Source of the DNA: Spirogloea muscicola
Lineage: Eukaryota > Streptophyta > Zygnematophyceae > Spirogloeales > Spirogloeaceae
DNA length: 64,000 bases
Assembly (NCBI GenBank): GCA_009602725.1
Contig: WELB01000049.1
Span: forward strand, 659,833-723,832
Direction: 5' to 3'
The position numbers and the translations under genes are program-made. Shown here in pieces: positions 22,543 through 34,659 of the stretch; positions within the stretch are counted from its first letter, which is position 1, and each line of letters starts with the position of its first letter. The notes below the pieces were generated by a model. It had not been told where the DNA came from, did not search any database, and saw only the letters and a program-made list of their open reading frames with translations.

Positions 22543-23740
22543 CCGGCATCCGCCGCCAGGCCCGCGCCGTCAGCTCCTCAGCTGGGCAGACTGCATTGCG
22601 GCCGCCGGCCCAGCGGCGGCAGGCAGTTCTGGGCCCCGGCCATCAGCGCGCCGCGGACCGAGGGCCGCCTGGCCGAAACCGCTGGTGACCCTCGCGACAC
22701 TCCCCGCCGGTGGCAACGAACGGGCCAAGCGATTCCACGCCGCCGTGGCGGAGACGGCAGAAGGGCGCCGAGTGCCCGTTGCCGCGGCTGCCTCGGCGGC
22801 GGCGCGGGCGCGGGGGCTCAGCGCCAAGCTCGGCCGTGCGGAGGAGGAGCCCCTTGAGCGGGCCGCGGGGGCGGGGGCGGGAGGGGGAGCGGCAAGCGGA
22901 GTCGCAGGCCGTCACGGGCGCCCCCCACGTCGTTGCCGCGAAGCGGGGGCTCAGTGGGGGCCCGTACGGGCGGCTCGGTCGGCGGGCCGGGGACCCCTCC
23001 GAGGGCCCCCCCCCGCGCCCGGCGCTTAGGTGGGCGCCCGCACGAGGGCCCCCGCCCCGGGGCGCCAACCCCGAAACAGCACTCCCAAACCCCCCCCGGG
23101 TGCCCCTCTCGGGGCCCGTTTTGCTCGCCCGGGCTCGTGGGAGGCGCCTGCCTTCCCCGTGTCACCGCCCGTCTCCGCCTGTCAATACTCCCCGCCCCCA
23201 TCCGCTTGCCGACTTGACACCCCGCCCCTTTTCCTGCAGAATCGCTGCTCTTGACGTGCTCGGCCTGGGGCCCTGGCGCGCGCGCCCGGCCGTCCCAGCC
23301 TCCCCCACTCCGTGCCTTTCACGTGTCCGTATTCCAGGACGTGGCCTTCACTTCGCAGCCATTCGCGGTAGCCACTTCGGTAACAAACAGCTCTTCTTCG
23401 TAAGCTATGTAAATCGTGCCTCTGTGTACCTGTAGACCTTTTTGTCGGTTTTTGGGATCGCCCCTCGTGAAAGAGCTTCTTCTTCCTCCTCACACTCCTT
23501 ATCATCACAGCACTTGCCCCCCATTGGGAGAGCCACGCCACGTCCTCCTCAGCCACCCTTGCGGACATTTCCAAACTTGTGTGAGGCCAGCCCCTTCGGA
23601 CGTTGTCCACTTTTTCTGGGCTGGCCTCGCCCTCTCAGGAAGAAGCTTACTTGCATCTTGGTACGCGTGGGCTGGCCTTTCACATTGCCCCCGGCCTTAA
23701 GAAAACAGTTAACAGATGGTACAGCTCTTCCAACGTAAGG
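22543..23740. other. very GC-rich intergenic region
   Basis: Long Pro/Arg/Ala-rich ORFs occur on both strands, as expected by chance at this GC content. I see no protein family. It is probably the promoter side of the minus-strand gene, grading after about 23400 into retroelement tails. Confidence 0.4.
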
Positions 23741-25130
23741 CAGTGGCTAAAGAGAAGTGCGCGCCCATAGAGAAGTGGGGCTGGCAAAGCCAGCCCAAAG
23801 AAGAATGGACAATGTCCAAAGCCAAAAAAAGAGGCGCCGGGAAAAGGAAAGAGGCGCCGAATCCCCTGGCCCCTTCTCGTCCTTTGTTCATTCTTTTCTG
23901 GGCTGGCTTTTTCCAGCCCATATCCTCAATGGGCGAGCCCTTCTTCTGGAAAAAGGACTACACTACAAAGAGAGAAGGGCTCGCCCATTGAGGACTACAA
24001 AACACTGCAGAACACAGAGACGATGCAGGGAAGCTCAGTACTCACGAGTGAGCAACATCAGGTCTGAGTAGCTCGCTGCAGGGAAAGAGGCACTCCGCCG
24101 AGACCCAGAGGCGGCGGCCATATCACGGCCTGCTCGCCTGTGGACGGCGTGGGCAAGGGAGCATTGAAGCCGGGCGCGGAAGACTTGTGCGAGCGACCCG
24201 GCGGCGTTGAAGCCGGGCATCGCCCCTGGCAGACCCGGCCGCCGGTCAATGGCCTGGCGGGCAAGCCGCTGAATGAGATCCAGCCAGCGGCTGCCGAAAG
24301 AGAGAAGGGCTCGCCCATTGAGGATAGGGGCTGGATCGTGGACATCCATTGCCAGGGCCGCGAATTCATCCCCAACCGGGTGATCAGCATACTCTCCCAA
24401 AGAAGAAGTGGCTCTCCCAAAGAGAAGAGGGGCTGGCAAAGCCAGCCCAAAAAAGAATGGAGAATGTCCAAAAGGGGGCAAGGGCTGCCCACGCCGTCCA
24501 CACGCGAGCAGGCCGTGCCAGGCCATGCTTAGCAGGGTTTACTGAGTGCTTCGTAGCTGCTTCGCTTCTTTTCTGTGCTTGTTGTTCTTCGTACTTCCCC
24601 TGGCCCCTTCTCGTGCTTTGTACATTCTTTTCTGGGCTGGCTTTTTCCAGCCCCTATCCTCAATGGGCGAGCCCTTCTCGCCATGGCCGCCGCCTCTGGG
24701 TCTTGGCGGAGTGCCTCTTTCTTCTCTCCTTTCTCTTTGGCTTTGGACATTGTCCATTCTTTTTTGGGATTGCTTTGCCAGCCCCTCTTCTCTATGGGCG
24801 AGCACTCCCCTCTTCCTCCTCCCCCAGCCTCTCCCAGCCACCAGTTAATCTGGCCGCGCTTGCTCTCCTCTTTCCCTGCAGCGAGCTACTCAGACCTGAT
24901 GTTGCTCACTCGTGGGTACTGAGCTTCCCTCTGCATCGTCTATGTGTTTTGCAGTGTTTTGTAGTGTAGTAATTTTTCCGGCTCCTCTTTCTTTGGCTTT
25001 GGACATTGTCCATGCATTTTTGGGCTGGCTTTGCCAGCCCCTCTTCTCTATGGGCGCGCACTTTCTTCTTGAAAAGGAGAAGGGCGCTGCCATTGAGGAT
25101 AGGGGCTGGAAAAAGCCAGCCCAAAAATAA
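23741..25130. mobile_element. retroelement cluster, subfamily C fragment and hairpin cassettes in both orientations
   Basis: Hairpin cassettes of the GGGCTGG-loop-CCAGCCC type lie at about 23777, 23900, 24429, 24634, 24766, 25025 and 25095, on both strands. A minus-strand subfamily C coding fragment spans about 24058-24400 (GSRWLDLIQRLARQAIDRRP). Compared with the copy at 43.7 kb, its coding region carries extra cassette pieces near 24300-24440. A plus-strand 3' end with SYSDLMLLTRGY and a stop lies at about 24885-24921. All copies are fragmentary. Confidence 0.65.
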
Positions 25131-28100
25131 ATGAACAAAGCCAGCCCGAAAAGATGGACAAGGTCCAAAAAGCCGGAAGGAAAAGAGAAAGGGCCATCCC
25201 AGAAGGGATCAAGGTCAAGATCCACAATTGATCCGAGGACACGAATTGCGCTAGTGGCCTTGACGACTGGTTTGCTCGACGATGCTTCAACCCCCACGTT
25301 TGCAAGTGCTTTTCTATGGGCGAGCACTTCCTTTTCCCCCTCCTTTCTCCGTGTCGCCTGGCACGCCGACCTCGCCGGCCCCCCTTGCCCCTTACCCGGC
25401 CGCCCGCCGGCCGGCGGGCGCCAAGGGCTCGCCATGTGGCGCCCTCTACGTGACGCAGCTGCCTCCTCCCCTTTCAACCGGCGCTTCTCGTCTCTTCCTC
25501 CGTCTCCACCGCCCTCTCTCGTCCCGCCAACGTCGCCAGCCAACCTCCGTCGCCCATCTCGGCCGCGGCGGCAGAAGCGTGCCGCTCGCTCTCCCCTCGT
25601 TGCGGGCAGACTTTGCGGCTGTTGAGTAGTGGTTTCTCAGCACCCACTCGGAGCCACTTTCGTAGCTGCGGAGTTTGCGCCGTCCGTCTTGTCTTGACCC
25701 TGTCCGTCCCTTATAGCACTTTCCCTGGCCCCTTCGAACTTTGTTCAGTCTTCTTTCTGGGCTGGCCTCTCACAGCTACCGCCCTTTCCTGGAAGCGTCC
25801 TTCTTCGTTTAGGCTGCCCTTTCACAGCCAGCCTTCTTTTGGAAGGGCTTCTACCTGCTTATAAGAGAATGTAACTCTCGCTTAGTGCAGCGTTCCCAGG
25901 GTCTGGTTCAGACATCAGCTTGCTGGGTGCACACTAAGCCAAGCCACTGGCTTGCGTTATGGTGCTGCAGCTCCCCAAATTCAGTCTGTCGGCTACGTGT
26001 GCTCATTCGTGGGCAACAGTCCCCCTTCAGTTTTCTTTCATTCTTTTACCTGGATTCCTCTTAAAGTCTTTGGTCTTCTTACAAACAGATTAGAGGCTTG
26101 CTTCAGCTTTCATTCTATGCGGACCTCGCGCCCTCTCATTGCCGCCTCTTTTAGATCCATATTTTATTTTTGTGGGCTGGCCTCTTCACATCCGTTGTGC
26201 CCTATTGGAGAGCTTTTTCGTCTCTTATTGCCAATGAGCAGTGCAAGTGGGAAGAAGGCTGGGCTCCGACAAAAGAGAAGGTGCTCGTCTTATTAGAGGC
26301 AATGGGCCAGGGTCCAGTCCGACGGGCCAGTCCGAAATGGCTGCAAGGGCTGAGAATTTTGAAGTCGGGCGCTGGATTATGACCAGCCTAACTGCTTGGC
26401 AAGCGGCGCAATATTTGACATGCTAGCAGCCGCACAATAAGCACTTTGGGGCTGTGCGCTCGCTTGCCCGTTTGCACCGCCTGCAGGAGACGAGATGTCA
26501 ACAGCTTTTGACGAATGGGGCGACAGCAGTGAAAAGACCAAAGACGCTTCTTCAGAAGGGGGCGATTGCTGTGACAGCCCAGCTCAGAAGGGAAAAAAGA
26601 AGGCACGCGGTTTGCAGAGTGAAAAGGAGGGCCAAGCTGAGCCACTACAATCTGCATACAGAAGATGCAGAAAGTCGAGCAAAGAGTGGCGCTACACAAA
26701 GTGAGCCCTAGGCGGAGAAGGCTAAGACTACAGGGCTAGAAGTAAGCTCTTGCAAACAGGGCGAGGGCTCTGATTGCGAGAGCCACTTCTCTAATAGGCC
26801 AGCCCAAAAACTTGGACAAAGGCGAGGAATTGCTCGCTCCAAGAGGATAGGGGCTGGGGAAGGCCAGCCCAAAAAAATGGACAAGGTCCATTGAGCCAAA
26901 GGGTGCCATAAATGAAGAATCCGACACAGCTAGACTCTACACGACCGCAGATGGAAGCTCAGTACCCGCGAAAGAGCAGCAGCAAGTCCGAGTGACTCGC
27001 AGCTGGGAAAGCATCTTCAGGCCCCTTCGTAGCTGCTTAGCGCTTTTTTTAAGAAGAAGTGGCTCTCCCAATGGGGGCAAGGGCTGTGAGAAGCCAGCCC
27101 GAAAAGAATTGACAAGGTTCGAAGGGGCCAAACTACGAGCTAAGCAGCGACTGTGGGCCTGAAGAGGCTATGGCAGAAGGGGGGAGGTTGGACCACTCAG
27201 TAGTTACGAGTAAGGAGCCTCATATCCGACAGACTAGCTGCCGGAAAACTATCCCCCAACTATCCCCCAGGGGCTTTTTAGGCCCCTCCGTCATTTGGAA
27301 AGAGGCACTCCGTCGAGACCCAGAGGCAGCAGCCACAGCGCGGCCGGCTCGCGAGTGGCTAAAGCACAGCTGGTACGGGGAGTCCATCACCTCATGGAAA
27401 TGGCTTGAGGGTTCGCGAGGGCTGGCGGCCACACGCCGCCGCCCCGCCTCCAGACCCGCGAACCTTGGGGAACGACGCCCGTGACGTCAGCCGCGCCTCC
27501 GCCGCACGCCAGGCGTAGAGGGGACCGAGCCTGGCCGGCAGGCAAACTCCGCCCGGGGTGGGCAGGCGGGGAGGCGGACTGACATTTGCCGGGGGGCCGC
27601 AAAGCGGACTCATCAAAACCCCCCCGGTAATCGGATCCGTGGTGTTCGTACGGGGCCGGCCGCACGCTCACGTCACGCGCATGACGTCACTGAGTCGGCC
27701 GCCGCGTCGCCGGCCCGCTCGCGCGGGGGGCCCCACGTCGCCAAGCCGGCCGCGACGTGGCGCCCTCGGAGACGTCTAGGGCCTCCCGGGCGGCGGGCCC
27801 CTTAAAGGTCACACCTGGAAGGTTCAGGGGTCGAGACCATGTCCACCCACACGCTACCCCGCTGGCGCCGGGACATTCCGGGAACGCGGAACGAAAGCAG
27901 GCGACTCAGCTCTCCCAGATTTGGGCGATGGCGGCCCAGACGAGAGTAAGCTCCTCCAAATGGGGACGAGGGCTGTGAAGGAAACAGCTCCTCCAGTATG
28001 TAAGCGATGGCCGTGACTGGCTAGCCTGACAAGAACGGCCCGATAGATGGACTTTTCCAGGTAGAGGGCGATGGCTGTGATTGGCCAGCCCAGGAAAAAG

Positions 28101-29330
28101 CTTGGGATGCCCCTGAGAGGAGTGGACGGAAACAACAGAGGCGAGGCTGACCGGGCGTAGGCGCACGCAAGCCCTGTCCATTCTTTTGGGCTGGCCTCTC
28201 CCAGCCACCAGTTAATCTGGCCGCGCTTGCTCCCTGCCCCCTTGCAGCCAGTCATGGTCGTTGGCGGAAACGACTAATCCAGCAGAGGGCGATGGCTGTG
28301 ATTGACCAGCCCAGGTCATAGAATGAACAAATCTCGACGGGCACACAGCGACTCAACGATTGGAGAAAGCGATGAGAGTTGCCTGCCCCGCCGGAGGATG
28401 TGATGCTCTTGGAAAAGGACATTGCCCCTCCCAATAGGGGCAATGGAAAAGGGGGCGGGGGCTGTTCATGGCCACCTCAGAAAGAATGGACAAGGCCGGA
28501 GGGCCTGCCTTCGGAAGCCGCCAGTCATGGGCGGTGGCGTGTGCGCGGGACCAAAGAAGTGGTTCTCCCAATGGGGGCAAGGGCTGTGAGAAGCCAGCCC
28601 GAAAAGAATTGACAAGGTTCGAAGGGGCCAAACACGAGCGGGAGGGCCCTGCCCTGCCAGATGGCTTGCTACTCTGGTCGTAGGTGGCTGTGATGAGCCA
28701 GCCCGGAACGATCGCACAGGGGGTCCACCGGGAGCCAAGGAGGTGAGCTGTCGACGGTTAGCAATGTCATGAGGTTATAGTTCGTCGGACGCAAAGAGGC
28801 TGCTTTTGGTTGTCTGATGAGAAGCAGCAACGTAAAGTGAGAAGTATATGAAGCTCTTCCACAGGGGCGGAGACTTGACAAGACACAACAGCTTTGACAA
28901 GAGGGCTTCCACCAGAAGAAAGATTGAAACAGCTCTGCTAATGCAAGGCAATGGCTGTGAGATAGGCTCTTGCAAAGAAGTGAGTAAGAAGCTCAGTCAA
29001 ATGGGGCGGCCAGAAACACAGAGGCTGGCACCCTGCTGGCGCTCTTCTTGCCCTCCCTTGAACCCTTCTCACAGTGCCATTCACAGGCCCTCCCCCTCTC
29101 TGGATAGCCACTCTTCCCTTAGAGTTTGAATTTGTACCGAAGGGCTGGGACCATTGGCCAGCCCAAGTGTCAGGGCTTGTCCTCCAAAGGCACTGGTGCG
29201 AAAGGGAAAAGAGCTCTTCTGAAAGAAGTGGCTAACCCTCTGTGGCGAGGGCTGCACAGGGCCAGCCCACAAAACAATGACAAGGTCCAGAGAAGGGCGA
29301 TGGCTGTAAGGTCAGCTCAGACACAGACAC
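25131..29330. repeat. island of hairpin cassettes and retroelement 3'-end relics
   Basis: Variants of the cassette occur at about 25139, 25760, 25820, 26175, 26800, 26855, 27062, 27965, 28010, 28066, 28185, 28285, 28565, 28690 and 29245, in both orientations. Two long ones (27059-27130 and 28561-28635) are nearly identical. C-terminal relics of the family read LLLLFRGY near 26960, RLLTRNY near 27195 and LMTLLTV near 28770 (all minus), and RVLIRG near 26000 (plus). A GC-rich unique-looking block lies at 27400-27900. No host gene was found. Confidence 0.6.
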
Positions 29331-30024
29331 AACATTATGCACAAGTACAAGCTCTTCCCTGTCAAGTACTGCACAAGAGTACTTGTAGGAAGGACAATAT
29401 GAGGAGGTTCAAAGCGAAACCCTGAACCCTAAGATTTCATCACATGTATTACGCTCCTCCCTTACACCTTGGAGCATAATCTTCCAGATGAGCCCTTGGT
29501 TTTACTTCCTTCTGCACTCACTGACTGCTTGTCAACTTCAGACAGGCCGTTTTTTGTTGCTGTCGATCCTTAATACGTGGGGCCAAAGACCAGTATTCCA
29601 CTTCTGAGACTACCATCAACACTGCTTTGCACCCATGCAGTTCATGCCGTCGAACAGCGACTATACATCTTCCAATGCCATGGCCTTTCCAGTGGCAAGC
29701 TCCCACAGAGCTACATGATGTCAGGTCGCCACAGCCTTGAGCGCAGATGCTTCTACAAGACTGCATATGGTTGCGTGGTGACCAAGCCTCGGGCAATATG
29801 GTGATAGTGGCAGAAATGGATTACGAAGTCACAGGGATCCATCCATTAAGAGCATCATACTAAGGTGCTTGGCAATGCCAGATGCACATGACCCTGCAAG
29901 CACGGAGGCATGTGCATGTCCATCCAGATTGCTGGATCAAAGAATGTGATGCTACAAATGTGTCCACCATGACATGGTGGTGCTCGACACACGAAGAGCC
30001 GAAGCTGCAGCTCAAAAAGCTGGC
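29331..30024. other. 3' flank of the NFX1-like gene
   Basis: There is no gene here. A short AAACCCTGAACCCTAAG tract at 29419-29435 resembles telomere repeats. The rest is probably 3' UTR and spacer of the minus-strand gene that follows. Confidence 0.5.
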
Positions 30025-33000
30025 CTAATTGTCTAGCACCTGCTCCCAATCGTCAACTTCAGATTGAGCACTTGTCATTGCAGGAGTTTCTGGCCGAGCA
30101 CTGCTGGTGCCATGGCCGACATCCACTATGGGGAGCGCTGAAAACTGATTCAAGTTCTGGGGTCTGCTGGGCCTGCCAGCTGCCGCAGGGCCATCCCAGG
30201 CCGAAGAGACGGGTGACAATGCGTAGGTACTACCGACCTGGTGCCACGCACCATTGCCTGACTTGGCCTTGGCAATGGCCACACTTCCCTTGTGGCTAGC
30301 GGCGCCCCATGCTGCGCCTGCTGCACTTGGAAGGGGGGAGGGCGGGAGCGGGGGCGGAGCGGCAGAGACGGCGCCCCTGTAGGCAGAGGCCTGTGAAATG
30401 TGGCGTATGGCAGTTGCCGCTCGCGCCGGATGCTGGAAGACGGCCAGCGCTGACCGGTCAGTGAGCCAGACGACCTCGCACTCACCTGAGAAGGGCAGCA
30501 ACAAGCTGCCGAGCCCTGTACCGGGATCGAGGTCAAGCAGCGCTGCGACGCACGAGGGATCCATGTCGATGCCAGGCACGTATGGTGGCGCCTGCGAGCA
30601 GCTTGCGCCGCCGTTCGCCACTATCCGGCTGCTCACCAGCGTCCGCGGCGCCTTGGCCTTGCTTGTCGGCACCACAACCACAAAGCGCTTGGGCTCCCGC
30701 CCTGCCGCCTGCGCCACCATGCCCCACCTCACTGCGAGGTGCCGCAGCGCCTCTCGCCGATCGTGCCGCTGCGGTGCAAATACGTGACATACGGGGGGTG
30801 CACTGGAGCTAACGCGACGCCGCGCCGCCTGCGGTGCAAGCAGCCACAGCAGGCGGGCTTCCACAGCGACCACCCACTGCGGCTCCCGCTTGGCAAGGTC
30901 CACAAGCTCCGCTTGCACCACGGCATCGCCTTTCTCCTCCTCTGGCACCGCCAAGTCAAAGCCGCCCCCCGCCGAGATGGCGCCGAATGCCTCCGCAAGC
31001 TGGCGCTTCTTCTCCAGCGCCACACATTCATCGCCGCACGCCAGCTGCCGCCGGCTCAGCGGCACGCGGGCACTGGCGGCCTGGCCGTCGGCGCTGAGCG
31101 GCTGGAGGCTGCCGGGAAGGCCGGCGATGATCAGTGCCTCGGAACTTCGCGACTGGTCACTCTCCTTCCCACCGGCGCCGCAGGGCACCTTGGCACTAAG
31201 GTGGCCGCAGGCGCAGGAGATGGCGACCTGTATTGGGCACCGAACCTCAGGGCAGGGTGACTTCAGATGGCATGTGGCAAGGCACCGGTGCTGGCAGTCC
31301 CGCCGCGGTGCGCCGCAGGGCTGCCCACAGGGAGGAGGAAGGGTGGAGCCTGCCCTGGCCTGCGCGCTGCCGCTGTCTTCATCAGGCAGCGATGGCGCCA
31401 GCGGCGGGTCGCACGGCGGCAGATGGCAGTCGCGGGCGCAGAAGTGCAAGCCGCACGCCCGCTTGCGGCCGCACTTGGTGGTGCACTTGATGTCCCGAGA
31501 GCCGCAGGGGACGCCGCGCAGCACGACGTGGTCACCGACGCAGGGCTTGGCGACGGGCACGGCGCAGGGGGGGCAGGCGCCAAAGTGGCAGGGGTGCTGC
31601 GGCGGATGCCCGCAGAGCTGGGGCTGCGCACAGGGCCGCGGGCATGACGGCAACGGCGTGCCACAGGGCACGGGCGGCGGGATGGCCGTCGCGCTGCAAG
31701 CGCACGACAGCTCAGTGAAGGACGCTGCCAGACACGGCGGGCAGTGGCCCGGGTGACACAGCGCCTCGCAGATATGCGCACCGCACCGCAACTTCTTGCC
31801 GCAGGGCAGCATGCAGAGGTGTGGATCGAGCTCCACTATGCTGCCGCCGCCGTCCTCGGCTGGAGTCAGCTGGCTCTGCGCCGAGCAGCAGCGCACGCTG
31901 CAGCGGTGCCGCCCACAGCTCTTCTTCTGCCCACAGTTGCGCTCGCACAGGAACAGTAAGGCAGCCGCCCCATCGCTGCCGCCGCCCGAGCTTTTGTCAG
32001 CTGAAAGACGGTCTCCACCTCCGGCCATGGATTGGTAGCAGGGCACGATGCGCGAGCTGGCTCCGCACCGGCAGCGCTCCTCGACAGCAACCTGGCAGGA
32101 AGGGCAGGCCCCGACGTGGCAGCGCAGCCGGCAGGCGTGCGTGCCACAGCGCAAGTCCCTGCCACAGACGCCCCCGCACAGCGGCACTGGGTCCAGGCAC
32201 GACACCCGCTGGCTGCCACTGGGTAGGAGCTCTGCCATGCTGCGCTTGCCGCAGGGGCACGTGGCTACAACTGCGGGCGACCCACTGCACAGCCCACAGC
32301 TGCCGTTGTGGCAGATTCGCTCGCAGGCGTGCTGCCTGCAGTCCAGCAGCTTGCCACATGCCTCGCCGCAGGAAAATACTGGCATGCGCGCAGCTTCAGC
32401 GTCGTCCGCTCCCTCGCCATCATCTCCAGCACGCGGTTCCACGTCGCAGCACCTCATCATTTGCCGCTCCTGCTTCCCGCAAAAACAGCCAGCCGGCAGG
32501 CTTGCAGTGCAGCTGTCACAGGCGCCGTCGTGGCACATGCGTGTGCACCTGTGGCGACCACATCTCAGGAGGCGCCCGCAGGGCTTGCCACAGCTCACAC
32601 CACCCTTCTGCTGATCCGAGCACCGCTGCACAATCTCCAGCTTGCCGCAATGGCACGCCTGCAATTCCAAGGTTGCATATAACATGAGCACAGGCGACAG
32701 ATTGAAAGACACGACCTGGACAATTATGAACATACTGGTGGACTCCTACATAGTAGCACAAATCCTTATGTGTACCACTTAGGTCTGAATCCTGCAACAA
32801 CCTGTGTGGACATGAATCCACTTACGCACCACCCACTTTTCAGTGGGTGAACAGACAGTCACCAGCCATCATACAAGCAACATATGCAGGTGAGATAGAC
32901 ACCACAGAAGCTACATGTATATCCACAAGGTAGACAAGTCACAGGTGCCAAGGACTGTAGGCAGCAGCCTGCAAGCAAGAAAATGCATCAACGGTTGTGC

Positions 33001-34446
33001 AATGACCTGTGGCGGGGTTGAGGACATGCAGGGCGGGCAGGGGCCAGGATGGCAAGCAAGTGTGCAGTGGTGGGGACAACGCTGGTCGCCAGATCGGTCC
33101 AGGGACTTGCGGCACGGCTCTCCACAGGTGTGCGGCGTAATGTAGTGATCGAGTGGCGGGTCCTCACGGCCCTTGCAGAAACACAAGTACCGCAGTTCGG
33201 TGGCGCGCACTTTAATCACAGCCTGCGAAGCGAGAAAGAGCAGGCAAGGCAGAAACTGTCAGCAAGTGACAGCAGCTGTCCTGCATGAGCCACTGACAAA
33301 TGCTACCCAGGACAGGCGAGCTGGTCACCATTACCAGTCAGCCTCTAAAAGCAGCTTTCTGTAGAGGTCTAGCAAAGCTTCATCTTGCCCCCATGAAGGC
33401 TCCAGGACAAGTCTTATCAGAGCACAAGTGAGGTGTCATATGCTGCGAACCTGGCAGCCAGGGCAACGCCAGTTGTCCAGCAATTCGGCGCCGCCGTTGG
33501 CCGTGGCATGCGACAAGTCGGAGGATGTTGGGGCGCGCGCCCACCGCCGCGCACAGTTCAGGTGGAAGATAGAGTAGCAGCTCTCACACGACCACGTGGC
33601 TGCAGACCGACCCACGCCTTCATAGCAAATCATGCACTCCACCTGATCATGTGGTGACATGTAAGCTGAGTCAGAAGTAGAGCAAGGAAACCCATCTTTG
33701 ACGGCAGAACCAAGGAGCTTGCAAAATTTGCGGTACATGCTGTGGGGGCAGGTTCATGGACGGTGGCTGCACTGTCATCATGATGCGATATCTGCAGCAG
33801 ATCAAATCATGCTCTCCTCGGCGCTCAACCCTGAAGAGATGAGCCATTCCTCAAAGTCAGTCATCCAGACAGACAGCACCAAGGCCAGTGACAACGAATC
33901 TAACCTTGCCAGTGACGAGCTTGTCCTCGAGCTCCTGCACGAGCTTTGGTACGTAAGCGCGGTCCCATCCCCTGTCACCCGGCGCCGACACCTCCCTCGG
34001 CCGCGCCGCACGCGCCACCATCCTCGCCCGCTCGACCGCGTCCCTGCTGTAGGACTCATGGTCGTCGGCGCCCCTCTCGCCGCGCCCACGGCCCCTGCCA
34101 CCACCATTGGCAGGGCGTCCGCCGCCAACATAGCCATCAGTCGGCCCCTTGCTGCCCTGCTGCTGCTGGCCGATCCTGCCGCGTCTGGCGCCAGGTCCCT
34201 CCTGTGAGCTGATCGCCATGTAGCTGCCACTGCCTGCATGACCAGCTGCCATGACGTCCGCAGAGGGGCCAGCGGCCATCCTCGCGTCCTGGGACGGGCC
34301 AGCAGGCTGGCGCGGCGCGGCTCGCCTGGCGCGCTCCCTCCTGCTCGGCCCCGCCGGCGACGGCCTCGACGGCAGCAGCTCGTCGCTCGGCGACTGGCCG
34401 AGCGCCGGCCCCAACGGCCTCGTCAGGAGCCGCGGCGGCGCCTCCT

Positions 34447-34448
<2 letters not shown>
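30025..34448 (-). CDS. NFXL1: NF-X1-type zinc-finger protein (NFX1/NFXL1-like), 5' end lost in gap
   Basis: Exons are 34448-33905 (open at the gap), 33642-33451, 33222-33007 and one very long exon 32658-30025 of 877 codons; all junctions are phase 0. An N-terminal Gly/Arg-rich region with GRGRGRGERG ends in VPKLVQELEDKLVTGK. It is followed by a RING-like domain (VECMICYEGVG, WSCESCYSIFHLNCARRW, WRCPGC). After that come about nine NF-X1 cysteine-rich fingers, for example CGKKLRCGAHICEALCHPGH. The C-terminal part holds an R3H-like segment (EALRHLAVRWGMVAQ, GREPKRFVVVVP) and ends DDWEQVLDN. Family members are nuclear; NFX1 binds DNA and plant NFXL1 acts in stress and defence transcription. An ATG at 34279 is in frame, but sequence continues open to the poly-T run, so the true start is unknown. 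Long plus-strand ORFs here are shadows. Confidence 0.9.
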
Positions 34449-34505
<57 letters not shown>

Positions 34506-34659
34506 NNNNNNNNNNNNNNNNNNNNNNNNNNNNNNNNNNNNNNNNNNNNNNNNNNNNNNNNNNNNNNNNNNNNNNNNNNNNNNNNNNNNNNNNNNNNNNN
34601 NNNNNNNNNNNNNNNNNNNNNNNNNNNNNNNNNNNNNNNNNNNNNNNNNNNNNNNNNNN
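34449..34659. other. poly-T run plus 154-base assembly gap
   Basis: T runs from 34449 to 34505 and N from 34506 to 34659, followed by a CCG microsatellite. It interrupts the N-terminal coding region or 5' UTR of the NFX1-like gene. Poly-Lys and poly-Phe readings across it are artefacts. Confidence 0.95.

Noticed and set aside
22710-23435. Plus-strand Pro/Arg-rich ORF of 241 codons
   Set aside because: Open frames on both strands are expected at this GC content; no domain, splice context or start signal supports it.
30890-32687. Two plus-strand ORFs of 288 codons
   Set aside because: They are antisense shadows of the GC-rich, Cys-rich NF-X1 exon; they show no family motifs.
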